Assembly: GCF_021608265.1 (NCBI RefSeq)
Contig: NZ_JAKIHP010000002.1
Coordinates: forward strand, 496,001-560,000
Source of the DNA: Flavobacterium wongokense
Lineage (GTDB): Bacteria > Bacteroidota > Bacteroidia > Flavobacteriales > Flavobacteriaceae
Direction of reading: 5' to 3'
Length of the DNA: 64,000 nucleotides
Positions 35,099-43,776 of this stretch are shown one piece after another. A program made the position numbers and the translations under genes. The first letter of the stretch is position 1; each line of letters begins with the position of its first letter. The notes under the pieces are model-generated. The model was given only the letters and a program-made list of their open reading frames with translations. It searched no databases and was not told the DNA's origin.

Positions 35099-35524
35099 AT
35101 GGACAACCTTACCCCATCACAACGTCTTAAAAACATGCGTGCCATCAAATCCACCGGCACCAAACCCGAATTAATCCTCTCCAAAGCCCTATGGGCACTC
35201 GGCCACCGCTACCGCAAAAACAACAAAACCGTTTTCGGTCGTCCGGATTTAACCTTTAAGGAACATCGTATTGCGATATTTATAGATTCCGAATTCTTTC
35301 ACGGCAAAGATTGGGAAACGAGAAAGAAACCACAAACCAATGCCGAGTTCTGGGAAAAGAAAATCCTCCGCAATATGGAACGCGACAAAGAAGTAAACGA
35401 ATTCCTCCAACAATCGGGTTGGCTCGTATTTCGCTTTTGGTCAAAGGAAATCCACAAAAAACTTCCGGAAGTAATTGCAACAATTGAGGCCGCGCTCACA
35501 GCAGCTAAAAATAAAACTATTTAA
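35099..35524 (+). CDS. Vsr-like very-short-patch repair endonuclease
   Basis: A 141-residue protein with the Vsr features LTPSQRLKNMRAIKSTGTKPE, GRPDLTFKEHRIAIFIDSEF (metal-binding Asp and hydrophobic core) and NAEFWEKKILRNMERDKEV. The usual Cys-Phe-Trp-His zinc segment after the core strand is replaced by SEFFHG, so the zinc site is incomplete. Vsr nicks T:G mismatches that arise by deamination of 5-methylcytosine, so it fits behind a C5 methyltransferase. Its base composition is much more GC-rich than the two genes before it, so it may have a separate origin. It begins 12 bases after the endonuclease gene. Confidence 0.85.
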   Translation: MDNLTPSQRLKNMRAIKSTGTKPELILSKALWALGHRYRKNNKTVFGRPDLTFKEHRIAIFIDSEFFHGKDWETRKKPQTNAEFWEKKILRNMERDKEVNEFLQQSGWLVFRFWSKEIHKKLPEVIATIEAALTAAKNKTI

Positions 35525-35549
35525 TTCCTTAAATAATGTAGGGTGCTCT

Positions 35550-35715
35550 GGCCTTAAAATCTGGAAGCGAGAGTCAATTAATTGAAAAATCCGTAAAAAA
35601 GAAAAGCTGTTTGAGCATAGCGAGTTCTTTTCTTTTAGGATTTAAAATTTAAATTGACCGCTGAAGATTTAAAGCCTTGATTTTTTGGTTCGTTTTGTAT
35701 CAAGACAAAATGAAC
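35550..35715. repeat. Structured intergenic repeat, family F3, copy 1 (left part missing)
   Basis: From GGCCTTAAAATCTG onwards it aligns with the right half of the copy at 49645. Arms GTCAATT…AAATCC (35573-35592) and GGATTT…AATTGAC (35638-35658) pair. Inside them AAAAGAAAAG (35597-35606) pairs with CTTTTCTTTT (35627-35636) around the conserved loop CTGTTTGAGC-AT-AGCGAGTT. A second hairpin (TTCGTTTTG/CAAAATGAA) ends the element. The left 200 bases of the other copy are absent; the Vsr-like gene ends only 25 bases upstream. Confidence 0.8.
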
Positions 35716-35718
35716 ATA

Positions 35719-36117
35719 TCATAATTTAAGCCCCACCAACTCCTCCACAATAGGAACATCCGAAGCCGCCCAGTCCAAAGACCTCAACTCCGTTTTAGAC
35801 AGCCATTTAAAATCAATATGCTCAGTTAATACCAATTCAGCCGATCTGCACGAACAAAGGAAATTATGTAGTACCAATAAAAAATCAGGATAATGATGTG
35901 TTACTGAAGTGAGCTGTGAAACGATTGTGACATCCATTTGCAGCTCTTCTTTAATTTCCCGGATTACCGCTGCTTCATGGGTTTCCCCCTCTTCTACCTT
36001 ACCACCGGGAAATTCATATTTATAAGCGATATAATCGTATTTGTTCGCGCCTTTTTGGACGCAAAGGAATTTTTTGCCATGATAGATTATCGCCGAAACA
36101 GCTGCAATGGTTTTCAT
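35719..36117 (-). CDS. NUDIX hydrolase (MutT-like)
   Basis: A 132-residue protein with a complete Nudix box: GGKVEEGETHEAAVIREIKE followed by EL, which fits Gx5Ex7REUxEExGU. The N-terminus AAVSAIIYHGKKFLCVQKG and the C-terminal FKWLSKTELRSLDWAASDVP are as in MutT/8-oxo-dGTP diphosphatase-type (CTP pyrophosphohydrolase) enzymes. It would cleave nucleoside triphosphates or related diphosphates; the precise substrate is uncertain. It lies 35 bases after cphA on the same strand. Confidence 0.88.
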   Translation of the reverse strand: MKTIAAVSAIIYHGKKFLCVQKGANKYDYIAYKYEFPGGKVEEGETHEAAVIREIKEELQMDVTIVSQLTSVTHHYPDFLLVLHNFLCSCRSAELVLTEHIDFKWLSKTELRSLDWAASDVPIVEELVGLKL

Positions 36118-36152
36118 CGAATTGGACTAGTATTCAAATGTAATTAAAAATC

Positions 36153-38801
36153 TCACACAGCCTCAACATGCGTATCATTCGGCAAAGCAATTACTGATTC
36201 CTTATCGAGTTCCTGTTGGATTACCTTGATAACGGCATCATACCCATCGCTCAGCGCAACCAAGAGGTCTCCCTTTTTCAGAATCTTAAAAGCATGGACA
36301 ATCGCTTCCGTTTCCTCCGGAACCAGATCATAGGTTACCTTAGGTCCTGCAGATTGAATACCTTTAACCACCAGTGCATTGATTTCATCAACGGTTTTAC
36401 CCCTAAGGCTGTGCTCCTGCCTTACAATGATATGGTCAAACATTGTAGCCGCTATCCGTGCCAGTTCAATGGTGTCTTCATCACGACGGTCTCCTATTCC
36501 GGCAATGATGCCAATCTTCCTTTTGGGATGGAAGTTATCCAGGTATTCCTTTAAGGCTAAAAATCCGTGTGGATTGTGCGCATAATCCACCAATACCTTA
36601 TAGTTTTTGAATTCAAAAAGGTTCATTCTTCCCGGTGTCATTTCATGCCCCGGAATAAACGTCAACAGTGCCTCTCTAATGTGGTCTACCGAAATGCCCC
36701 ACGCAAAGGCAGCAACCGATGCTGCCAGGATGTTGGCCACCATGAATCGCGCCTTGCCTCCTTCGGCTAGCGGAATATTGGTAACGTCTTCAATCCTGTA
36801 TTTTTCTCCTTCGTAAATAATGGTGATATGGTTTCCTTCTACCGTAGCAACCAGGGCATCTGTATTGATAAGATGATGTACCCGGTCGTCTGTTGGGTCT
36901 AAGGCAAAATAGGCAATGTTGCAATCGAGTGTATCGGCAATTTTAAGGCAGTTATCGTCTTCGGCATTCAGCACAGCCCATCCATTTTTCCTGACGCTTC
37001 TGGCAATCACGCCTTTTACATTCGTAAGGTCTTCCAAGGTGTGGATATCGTTAAGTCCCAAATGATCCTCGGCAATATTGGTAATGATACCCACATCACA
37101 ATGGTCAAAACAAAGCCCACTGCGTAACAGTCCGCCCCTGGCAGTTTCAAGCACTGCAAAGTCTACAGTAGGATCCTGGAGTACCAAAGTGCCGCTCGAA
37201 GGCCCGGAGCAGTCACCACTTTTTATTTTATAGCCGTTGATATAAATGCCGTCTGTAGTAGTATATCCGGGAACATATCCTGCCGATTTGGCCATGTGTG
37301 CCAATAATCGGGTAGTCGTGGTTTTACCATTGGTTCCGGTAACTGCAAAAAGGGGAATTGTAGGTTGTGTCCCTTGCGGGTAAAGCATGTCAACCACAGC
37401 CGAAGCAACATTTCTTGATTTTCCAACAGAAGGATCAAGATGCATCCTAAATCCAGGTGCGGCATTAACTTCAAGCACGACACCCCCATTCTCACGCAAA
37501 GGCTCTTCAATGGATTCAGCCATAATGTCAATCCCACAGATATCAAGCCCAATGATTTTGGCAACCCGTTCTGCAAGGAATTTATTCTCAGGATGGACAT
37601 TATCGGTCACATCCTCAGCAGTGCCACCTGTACTCAAATTGGCGGTCGATTTAAGATAAATGATTTCACCCTTCTTCGGAATGGAAGCAATGGTATAATC
37701 ATATTTTTCAAGCTGTGTAAAGGTATCCTGGTCAAAATGTATTTTGGTTAAGGATGACTCATGCCCATCGCCACGACGCGACTCACTATTAACCTCATGG
37801 ATGAGTTCATCAATAGTACGTACTCCGTCTCCGGTTACCATAGCAGGAATGCGTTTGGCAGCAGCAATGAGTTTTCCATCAATAACCAGCAGACGGTAAT
37901 CAGAACCTGCAACAAAGCGTTCTACAATAACATAATTGCTGATTTGCTTCGCATATTCAAAAGCAGTAACAGCTGCTTCATAATCAGGGATATTAATGGT
38001 AGCACCCCTTCCCTGATTGCCATCAATAGGCTTAATCACTAAAGGAAAACCAATAGTATCAACTATTTCCTTTAATCCTTCAACCGTAGAACAGCTGTCT
38101 CCTTTGGCTACAGGTATGCAATGGGTTGCCAGTAATTCCTTGGCGGCATGCTTATTCCCTGCCAATCGTACGGCGGCATCGGAAGTATTGCAGGTCATAG
38201 TGGCCTGGAATCGTTTTTGTGCGGAACCGAAGCCAAGCTGTATCTTCGAATTGGTGCCAAGCCTCATCCAGGGAATACCCCTTCGCTGTGCCTCTTTGAC
38301 AATGCTTTTGGTGCTTGGCCCGAGTCCGTGTCGTCTGGCTAAGATTTTTAGTTCTTCAATATCCTTTTCAAAATCATAGGGCTCGTTTTTAGCAATTGCC
38401 TCAACCATCCGGAAGGCAGATTCCGCAGCATATAGACCGGCTTCTTCCACCTCATAGCAAAACATCATATTGTAAACTCCACGGATATTGGTTCCTTTCG
38501 TACGGCCAAAGCCGCATTCCATTCCAGCCATCGACTGGATTTCGAGGGCCACATGTTCCATCACATGACCCAGCCAGGTACCGCGTCTTAGCCTTTCAAA
38601 AAAGCCACCTTCCTTTCCTTCTGAACATTCATGGGAAACCATTTGTGGAAATACCGCTTTAAAGCGTTCCAAAAACCCATCGATTTTATCGGTTGGGAAG
38701 TCCTCCATTTCTTCAAGGTCGAGGCGAACCTGTATTAATCGATTGCGGTAATTACTCCAGACATTGGGTCCACGGAGTACTTGTTTTTTCAAAATTTTCA
38801 T
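36153..38801 (-). CDS. cphA: Cyanophycin synthetase
   Basis: An 882-residue protein, the usual length of CphA. It has an N-terminal domain (MKILKKQVLRGPNVWSNYRN), an ATP-grasp domain (about 225-480; PLVIKPIDGNQGRGATINI, and VLEVNAAPGFRMHLDPS near its end) and a Mur-ligase-like domain (about 490-870; P-loop VTGTNGKTTTTRLLAHM, then DYAHNPHGF). It builds multi-L-arginyl-poly-L-aspartate, a nitrogen store, from ATP, Asp and Arg. No cyanophycinase or isoaspartyl dipeptidase gene is present nearby, so breakdown must be encoded elsewhere or work differently. Confidence 0.95.
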   Translation of the reverse strand: MKILKKQVLRGPNVWSNYRNRLIQVRLDLEEMEDFPTDKIDGFLERFKAVFPQMVSHECSEGKEGGFFERLRRGTWLGHVMEHVALEIQSMAGMECGFGRTKGTNIRGVYNMMFCYEVEEAGLYAAESAFRMVEAIAKNEPYDFEKDIEELKILARRHGLGPSTKSIVKEAQRRGIPWMRLGTNSKIQLGFGSAQKRFQATMTCNTSDAAVRLAGNKHAAKELLATHCIPVAKGDSCSTVEGLKEIVDTIGFPLVIKPIDGNQGRGATINIPDYEAAVTAFEYAKQISNYVIVERFVAGSDYRLLVIDGKLIAAAKRIPAMVTGDGVRTIDELIHEVNSESRRGDGHESSLTKIHFDQDTFTQLEKYDYTIASIPKKGEIIYLKSTANLSTGGTAEDVTDNVHPENKFLAERVAKIIGLDICGIDIMAESIEEPLRENGGVVLEVNAAPGFRMHLDPSVGKSRNVASAVVDMLYPQGTQPTIPLFAVTGTNGKTTTTRLLAHMAKSAGYVPGYTTTDGIYINGYKIKSGDCSGPSSGTLVLQDPTVDFAVLETARGGLLRSGLCFDHCDVGIITNIAEDHLGLNDIHTLEDLTNVKGVIARSVRKNGWAVLNAEDDNCLKIADTLDCNIAYFALDPTDDRVHHLINTDALVATVEGNHITIIYEGEKYRIEDVTNIPLAEGGKARFMVANILAASVAAFAWGISVDHIREALLTFIPGHEMTPGRMNLFEFKNYKVLVDYAHNPHGFLALKEYLDNFHPKRKIGIIAGIGDRRDEDTIELARIAATMFDHIIVRQEHSLRGKTVDEINALVVKGIQSAGPKVTYDLVPEETEAIVHAFKILKKGDLLVALSDGYDAVIKVIQQELDKESVIALPNDTHVEAV

Positions 38802-38984
38802 AACCTACTGAATCTGGTAAAAGTGCAACACAAATTTCAGTGTATCCTGCGTTTTTATCTTTACATCATTAACGGATTTCCTTACATTTAAAAGATATCG
38901 TAAAGAACGCGCATTTTTGTATGTCAAAAAACAGAGTTGTTTCATTAATTAATCGTAACTTGGTATCCCTAAAAATCCCCATAG

Positions 38985-39179
38985 ATGTCCACACCCAAAA
39001 ACACAGAGCCCATCATCCTCATACTCCTGACAGGCCTTGCGGTATACACCATCATCCGTGGTAAAAAACTGGACTATCTCGGGCACAGCCTAAGGCACCA
39101 CATCATCAAACCCTCGATGAAGGCCCTCAAGATGAAATCAAAAACCAACCGCGAACTAAAGCGGGAAATGACGCATTGA
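38985..39179 (+). CDS. Possible small single-helix membrane protein
   Basis: A 64-residue reading frame with one hydrophobic helix (about 10-24, ILILLTGLAVYTIIRG) and a strongly basic C-terminal tail (KPSMKALKMKSKTNRELKRE). The composition agrees with genuine flavobacterial coding sequence (high third-position GC in places). It is isolated in a stretch of repeats. I recognise no family; the chance that it is a real gene is moderate. Confidence 0.45.
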   Translation: MSTPKNTEPIILILLTGLAVYTIIRGKKLDYLGHSLRHHIIKPSMKALKMKSKTNRELKREMTH

Positions 39180-39236
39180 ATCTCATTTTAATACGACTGT
39201 ATTACATTCTATAACAATTAGAACTCTTAGCGCATC

Positions 39237-39280
39237 GTCAGTTCGAGTGATTTTTACAGCGTAAAAATTGTATCGAGAAC
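39237..39280 (+). repeat. Intergenic hairpin repeat, family F2, copy B
   Basis: The same flanks as the copy at 21974 (GTCAGTTCGAGTG, TTGTATCGAGAAC) surround the stem ATTTTTAC-AGC-GTAAAAAT. It forms an inverted pair with copy C. Confidence 0.88.
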
Positions 39281-39297
39281 CTTTCCGTTAATACCCC

Positions 39298-39339
39298 TTC
39301 TCGATACAATTTTGTTTCACAAAATCACTCGAAGTGACG
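39298..39339 (-). repeat. Intergenic hairpin repeat, family F2, copy C (inverted)
   Basis: Read on the minus strand it has GTCACTTCGAGTG and TTGTATCGAGAA around the stem ATTTTGT-GAA-ACAAAAT. With copy B, 17 bases away, it makes a long imperfect inverted repeat with arms of about 42 bases. The gap 39180-39465 otherwise holds only the promoter at 39404; I see no gene in it. Confidence 0.88.
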
Positions 39340-39403
39340 GATTGCATAACATAAGCTTATAACAGTACCATAAAACAATCTGTCAAATATTTTGTTTGGA
39401 ATA

Positions 39404-39433
39404 TTGATTTTCAGCAAATTATTATTACATTTA
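39404..39433 (+). promoter_or_regulatory. Promoter of the SnoaL-like lipoprotein gene
   Basis: TTG at 39404, 19 bases, then TACATTTA, which matches TAnnTTTG but for the last base. It makes the upstream in-frame ATG at 39433 unlikely as start. Confidence 0.5.
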
Positions 39434-39465
39434 TGAATCGAAAAAACCACTTAAACCAAACTTAT

Positions 39466-39990
39466 ATGAAAAACAGAATTTTAAACAGTGTCGTTTTTAT
39501 GGCAGTTTTATCCCTAGTCATAAGCTGTAAGCCAAAATCACAGGAGGTTGCCATAGACAAAGAACAAATCAAGAACGAGATTCAGGCTATGGAAAACAAA
39601 ATGGCCGAATTGTTTAATGACCGTAACGTTACCGGCGAAGAATATTACGCTGATGACGCTACCAGTTTCTCTCAAAACAAACCACCTTTAGTGGGCAAGG
39701 AAGCCATTAGAAAGTCAACCAAAGAAGACCTGGCAGAATTCCCTGAAGGATACCAAATCGCTTTTGTAGTCAATGAAATCTTCCCTTCAACAGACGGAAA
39801 CCAGGTCGTAGAAATAGGAAACTATAGGGTATCTGATGCTGCAAGCAACGCATTATACACCGGAAATTATATCGCAGTCTTCGAAAAACGAGACGGGAAA
39901 TATGTATGCGTCCGCGATATGTCCGCTTCAGACAGGCCAAGACTGGAAAGCAAAAAGGAAATAGCTGAAGAAGCAGCTAAAAAACAGTAA
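39466..39990 (+). CDS. SnoaL/DUF4440-like lipoprotein
   Basis: A 174-residue protein from ATG 39466 (MKNRILNSVVFMAVLSLVISC), which gives a proper lipoprotein signal with Cys21. The mature part begins with a helix (QIKNEIQAMENKMAELFNDR) and has the NTF2-like cone pattern EEYYADDATSFSQNKPPLVG, with the tail ENFYVG replaced by YTGNYIAVFEKRDGKY. Members of this fold are found as enzymes and as binding proteins; no catalytic residues can be assigned here. Its own promoter and terminator make it a single-gene unit. Confidence 0.8.
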   Translation: MKNRILNSVVFMAVLSLVISCKPKSQEVAIDKEQIKNEIQAMENKMAELFNDRNVTGEEYYADDATSFSQNKPPLVGKEAIRKSTKEDLAEFPEGYQIAFVVNEIFPSTDGNQVVEIGNYRVSDAASNALYTGNYIAVFEKRDGKYVCVRDMSASDRPRLESKKEIAEEAAKKQ

Positions 39991-40012
39991 TACAACTAAA
40001 CTTTATTTGTTG

Positions 40013-40041
40013 AAAGCACCTTATAACAGGGTGCTTTTTTT
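40013..40041 (+). terminator. Terminator after the SnoaL-like lipoprotein gene
   Basis: AAAGCACC pairs with GGTGCTTT around a 9-base loop and is followed by more T. Confidence 0.85.
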
Positions 40042-40172
40042 ATGCCGAATATGTTAAGATTTGCCTCCGCTTATTGAGGTTCAGTAATTTATTAGTACTT
40101 TTATAATCCTCCAGTAGTAGGGAAAACCGATGTTTAACTGTTATAAATGAACATATTACCCCCAATGTTCGT

Positions 40173-43100
40173 ATGAAGGTATTATCCAATATCCGGGTTG
40201 CAATACTCCTCTTTTTATTTCCTATAATAGGATTTGGATTCAGCCTGTCTGTGACTCATACCAACGAAACCTGCCCGGGAAATGGCACCTTAAGTTTTTC
40301 GGTTTCCAATACCGATCCAGCCGGAACCATGGATTATTTCATATACAAACTACCCGACCTCACCACACCTTACGCATCTGGACCGGCTTCAGTACTCAAC
40401 GGCCTCGTTGCCGGAGACTACCGCATTATTGCCAGGGAGACTGTCGGAAGTACGACCACTACCCAGCAACAGGACGTCACGATTACAAGCTCCTTTGCCC
40501 CGCTTACCTATGCCGTCAACTCGGTTAATGAGGCTTGTGCCAATACCAGCACGGCTACGATTACCGCTCTTACCGGAACCGCTGCAACTTATGCTATAAT
40601 ATCAGGACCGGCTACATTTCCGCCTCAGGCATCCAATACCTTTACCGGTTTGGCAGCCGGCGTTTACCGATTTAGGGTTACCGATACCTGCGGGAACTCG
40701 GTAGTACAGGCATATACGGTAAATGTAAACCCTCCTATCCTTTCCACCATCAATCCCGATTTTACTCCCGCATCCCCTCCTTCCTGTAACTTTATATTGG
40801 CCAATAACACAGTAGCAGCAGCACCGGGAACCGTAATTGCTTATCCATTACAGATACATTATATCCTGCATCTTCCTACGGGCGACACGCACATCAATAC
40901 CGTTTTAAACTCTGGAGATCCTTTATCACAACACATTGAGCAGACTATTCCTTTCCTTCCTGCACCTTATGTATACGATGTCATCCTAACCGACAGCTGC
41001 GGGATAACCTATCCGTTGAACAACTTTATCGTAAGCGACGAAATAACATTATCCCACACCCTGACAACCTTACCCTGCAACCGATTCTTCTTCAGTCTGA
41101 ATGCAAGTAATTTTACCGGCTCTTATACAATTCAGTTTACTGTAGCTCCGCCGGGCTTTAATCCTGCAGCGTTTACTACTGGATTTCCGGGTCCTTATAC
41201 CCAATCTGTAGTGCAATTTGGGAACGACCCTAATTTTGTACCCGTAGGCGATTATTCCATCACCATCACCGATACCTGTGGCAGGACCGACACCGTTGAT
41301 TTTACCATCGAAGATGAGCTTCCGGTTCCCAACATCGTTGGCTTTGCCAATGGCTGCCTAAGCAATGACGGGACCATAATTGTGAGCATTGCCAATCATG
41401 AAATCATTTCCGCCATAATAACTGCTGCGCCGGCTACTTATCCTTTTGCATTGCCAGACAATGTATCAGACATAATAGACAGCGCGGGTGCCCTAACCTT
41501 AACTCCCGTTCCTCTTGGTGATTATACCGTTGAAATTATTGACGAATGTGGCAACGTCTACGACCCATTGCATGTAACTGTGGAACCATTCATGAGTTTA
41601 GGAATCAAGATAGATGTACTACAGGGCTGTGATGTCAACAAAGGCTCTGTAAAGATTATCAGTAATAATGGCTTGCTGACATCGGTAAAGATTACAGCAG
41701 CTCCTCCTGCCTTTACGGCTGCGCTCCCTTTTGATATTTCCAATCACATAATCAGCAATGGTGAATTATACATGGCTGATCTGCCTGCCGGAACTTATAC
41801 CTTTAGCTCTGAAGATAGTTGTAGTTTAACTTCTATAGCGTCTGCAACCGTTGATGGCTATGTGGTAAGCCGAAGCAACTATTCTCTGGTTGCCGATTGC
41901 GGCGTGTTCAACATTCCGCTCGACTTCCTGGATAATGTAACTTCATCTGAAACTTTCTGGCTTCAAAAGTTATTGGACCCAATAACAGGAACCTGGGGAC
42001 ATCCGGGAACAGAAATTGTTTATGTTGATGGAACGGTACCAAATGCCACAAATTCCTATCTATTACAAAATAATGACACCACTGTCAACCTTACGTTTAG
42101 CGGAACTTTCAGGATTGTACACCAATTTATATCTTTTAATAACGGCAGCGACATCAACAGCGGTTTGGTTCCGTCGCCAAATAAAGATTGTATCGAAATA
42201 TTATCCCCTACACTAAGCTTCACTACGGCTTTGGGCATCACCGATGTGTTGCGTATTCCGTGTTCAACGACAGGTAATTTTGATGTACTGCTGCATACTA
42301 CAGGTCCACCACCACTCCATTTTAGGATTATCGAAAAGGACCACCTCCCATTTATTGTAGACAACGGGAATTCGAATGTGTTCACCAACCTCACAGTCGG
42401 TATTTATAAGTTTGAAGTAGAAGACAGCTGTGGCAATGGCGTGGCAGTTACTTTTGACTTATCCGATTTGAATTCACTGGTTACCATTTATCCAACCTGT
42501 AACATCGTTCAATGCATTCCAACCCTAACAGGCAATGAAACTTTTGATTTAACAGTCCAAAACCCTGTAATACTCGGAAGCCAGTCAACAGCGGAATATA
42601 CGCTGTCTTATCATACCTCGCAGGCAGATGCCGACAACAACAGTAATCCTATAACCAATACTACTGCTTTCAATCCGGCAAACAATCCGCAGACGATTTA
42701 CATCAGGCTGATTTTTAATCAATTGCCTAATTGCTACCAAACCGCTTCTTTTGATCTGATTGCAGGACAGATACCAAGGATTAACCTGCTGACAGAATAC
42801 AATATCTGCGACAACCAACCCGTAACATTAGATGCCTCTATTGGCAATCTTCCAACGACGACTTATGCATGGTCCGACGGCTCGACTAATCCATCCATAA
42901 CCATAAGTGACATCGGTACGACTATTGTAACGGTGGCTGCAACCAATGATTATGGCAGTTGTAATGGCGTTCCATCGACTTGCAATAATTCACAAACCAT
43001 CACGGTCAACATTGCCGACGTGCCCGAAATAGAACGCATCGACACTCACGACTGGACCGATAATGAAAACAGCATTACGGTAGTAACCACCCGTCAGGGT

Positions 43101-43490
43101 GCTTTTGAATATTCCCTTGACGGGATTAATTGGCAGCTCAGCCCTGAGTTTTTGCATTTAAGACCCGGATTATATACTGTTTATGTTCGTGACACAAGTG
43201 GCTGCCGACTCATAACCCAGGAAATATGGCTGCTCAATTATCCTAAATTTTTTACCCCTAATGGCGATGGTTACAATGAAACCTGGTACATCCGGAACTC
43301 AGAAAACGAACCCGACTTCAAGGTTTATATTTATGACCGTTACGGGAAGCTGATTACAGGCTTTATGTCGGGAAGCCCGGGTTGGGATGGCAAACTCAAC
43401 GGCAAATTATTATTCGCCGACGATTATTGGTTTGTAGCCCACAGGCAGGACGGACGGATTCACAGAGGGCATTTTACTCTGAAACGTTAA
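40173..43490 (+). CDS. Large secreted protein with a T9SS type B sorting domain
   Basis: A 1105-residue protein. The signal peptide (ILLFLFPIIGFGF) is followed by many copies of an SprB/PKD-like beta-sandwich of about 75-110 residues. Each has a shape like G-x-Y-x-x-x-V-x-D-x-C-G (DTCGNS, DSCGIT, DTCGRT, DECGNV, DSCGNG), with Cys that probably forms disulfides on the cell surface. The C-terminal 85 residues are the gliding-motility-associated type B domain: FFTPNGDGYNETWYIRNSEN, then VYIYDRYGKLI and a final GHFTLKR. Such proteins cross the outer membrane by type IX secretion. An adhesin or surface structure is likely. Confidence 0.92.
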   Translation: MKVLSNIRVAILLFLFPIIGFGFSLSVTHTNETCPGNGTLSFSVSNTDPAGTMDYFIYKLPDLTTPYASGPASVLNGLVAGDYRIIARETVGSTTTTQQQDVTITSSFAPLTYAVNSVNEACANTSTATITALTGTAATYAIISGPATFPPQASNTFTGLAAGVYRFRVTDTCGNSVVQAYTVNVNPPILSTINPDFTPASPPSCNFILANNTVAAAPGTVIAYPLQIHYILHLPTGDTHINTVLNSGDPLSQHIEQTIPFLPAPYVYDVILTDSCGITYPLNNFIVSDEITLSHTLTTLPCNRFFFSLNASNFTGSYTIQFTVAPPGFNPAAFTTGFPGPYTQSVVQFGNDPNFVPVGDYSITITDTCGRTDTVDFTIEDELPVPNIVGFANGCLSNDGTIIVSIANHEIISAIITAAPATYPFALPDNVSDIIDSAGALTLTPVPLGDYTVEIIDECGNVYDPLHVTVEPFMSLGIKIDVLQGCDVNKGSVKIISNNGLLTSVKITAAPPAFTAALPFDISNHIISNGELYMADLPAGTYTFSSEDSCSLTSIASATVDGYVVSRSNYSLVADCGVFNIPLDFLDNVTSSETFWLQKLLDPITGTWGHPGTEIVYVDGTVPNATNSYLLQNNDTTVNLTFSGTFRIVHQFISFNNGSDINSGLVPSPNKDCIEILSPTLSFTTALGITDVLRIPCSTTGNFDVLLHTTGPPPLHFRIIEKDHLPFIVDNGNSNVFTNLTVGIYKFEVEDSCGNGVAVTFDLSDLNSLVTIYPTCNIVQCIPTLTGNETFDLTVQNPVILGSQSTAEYTLSYHTSQADADNNSNPITNTTAFNPANNPQTIYIRLIFNQLPNCYQTASFDLIAGQIPRINLLTEYNICDNQPVTLDASIGNLPTTTYAWSDGSTNPSITISDIGTTIVTVAATNDYGSCNGVPSTCNNSQTITVNIADVPEIERIDTHDWTDNENSITVVTTRQGAFEYSLDGINWQLSPEFLHLRPGLYTVYVRDTSGCRLITQEIWLLNYPKFFTPNGDGYNETWYIRNSENEPDFKVYIYDRYGKLITGFMSGSPGWDGKLNGKLLFADDYWFVAHRQDGRIHRGHFTLKR

Positions 43491-43571
43491 CCTTTTGTAT
43501 ACCTCATTCTTTAAACGCTTTTTAGTTTTAAAGTGATTTTTTTATACTTTTAGCTTCCAAAAAACAACATT

Positions 43572-43775
43572 ATGAAAAAAGAATATTGGGATGTTTCCGA
43601 TGAAAAGGTAATTGAAAAAACAGGTCACAATATCGACCATTGGATAAAAATCCTTACCGATTTTGATGCCAAAAACAAAAAGTCAAACGATGCCGTGGCC
43701 CATTTACAAAACGAACATAACGTTCCAAGATATTGGGCCCGAACCATGACTACCCTGTTCCTTAAATCGGCTTAG
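43572..43775 (+). CDS. DUF4287-type small protein
   Basis: A 67-residue protein with the DUF4287 pattern KTGHNIDHWIKILTDFDAKN then HNVPRYWARTMTTLFLKS. It is mostly helical, soluble, and has no known function. It lies 1 base before the aminotransferase start, so the two may be co-translated. Confidence 0.85.
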   Translation: MKKEYWDVSDEKVIEKTGHNIDHWIKILTDFDAKNKKSNDAVAHLQNEHNVPRYWARTMTTLFLKSA

Positions 43776-43776
43776 C

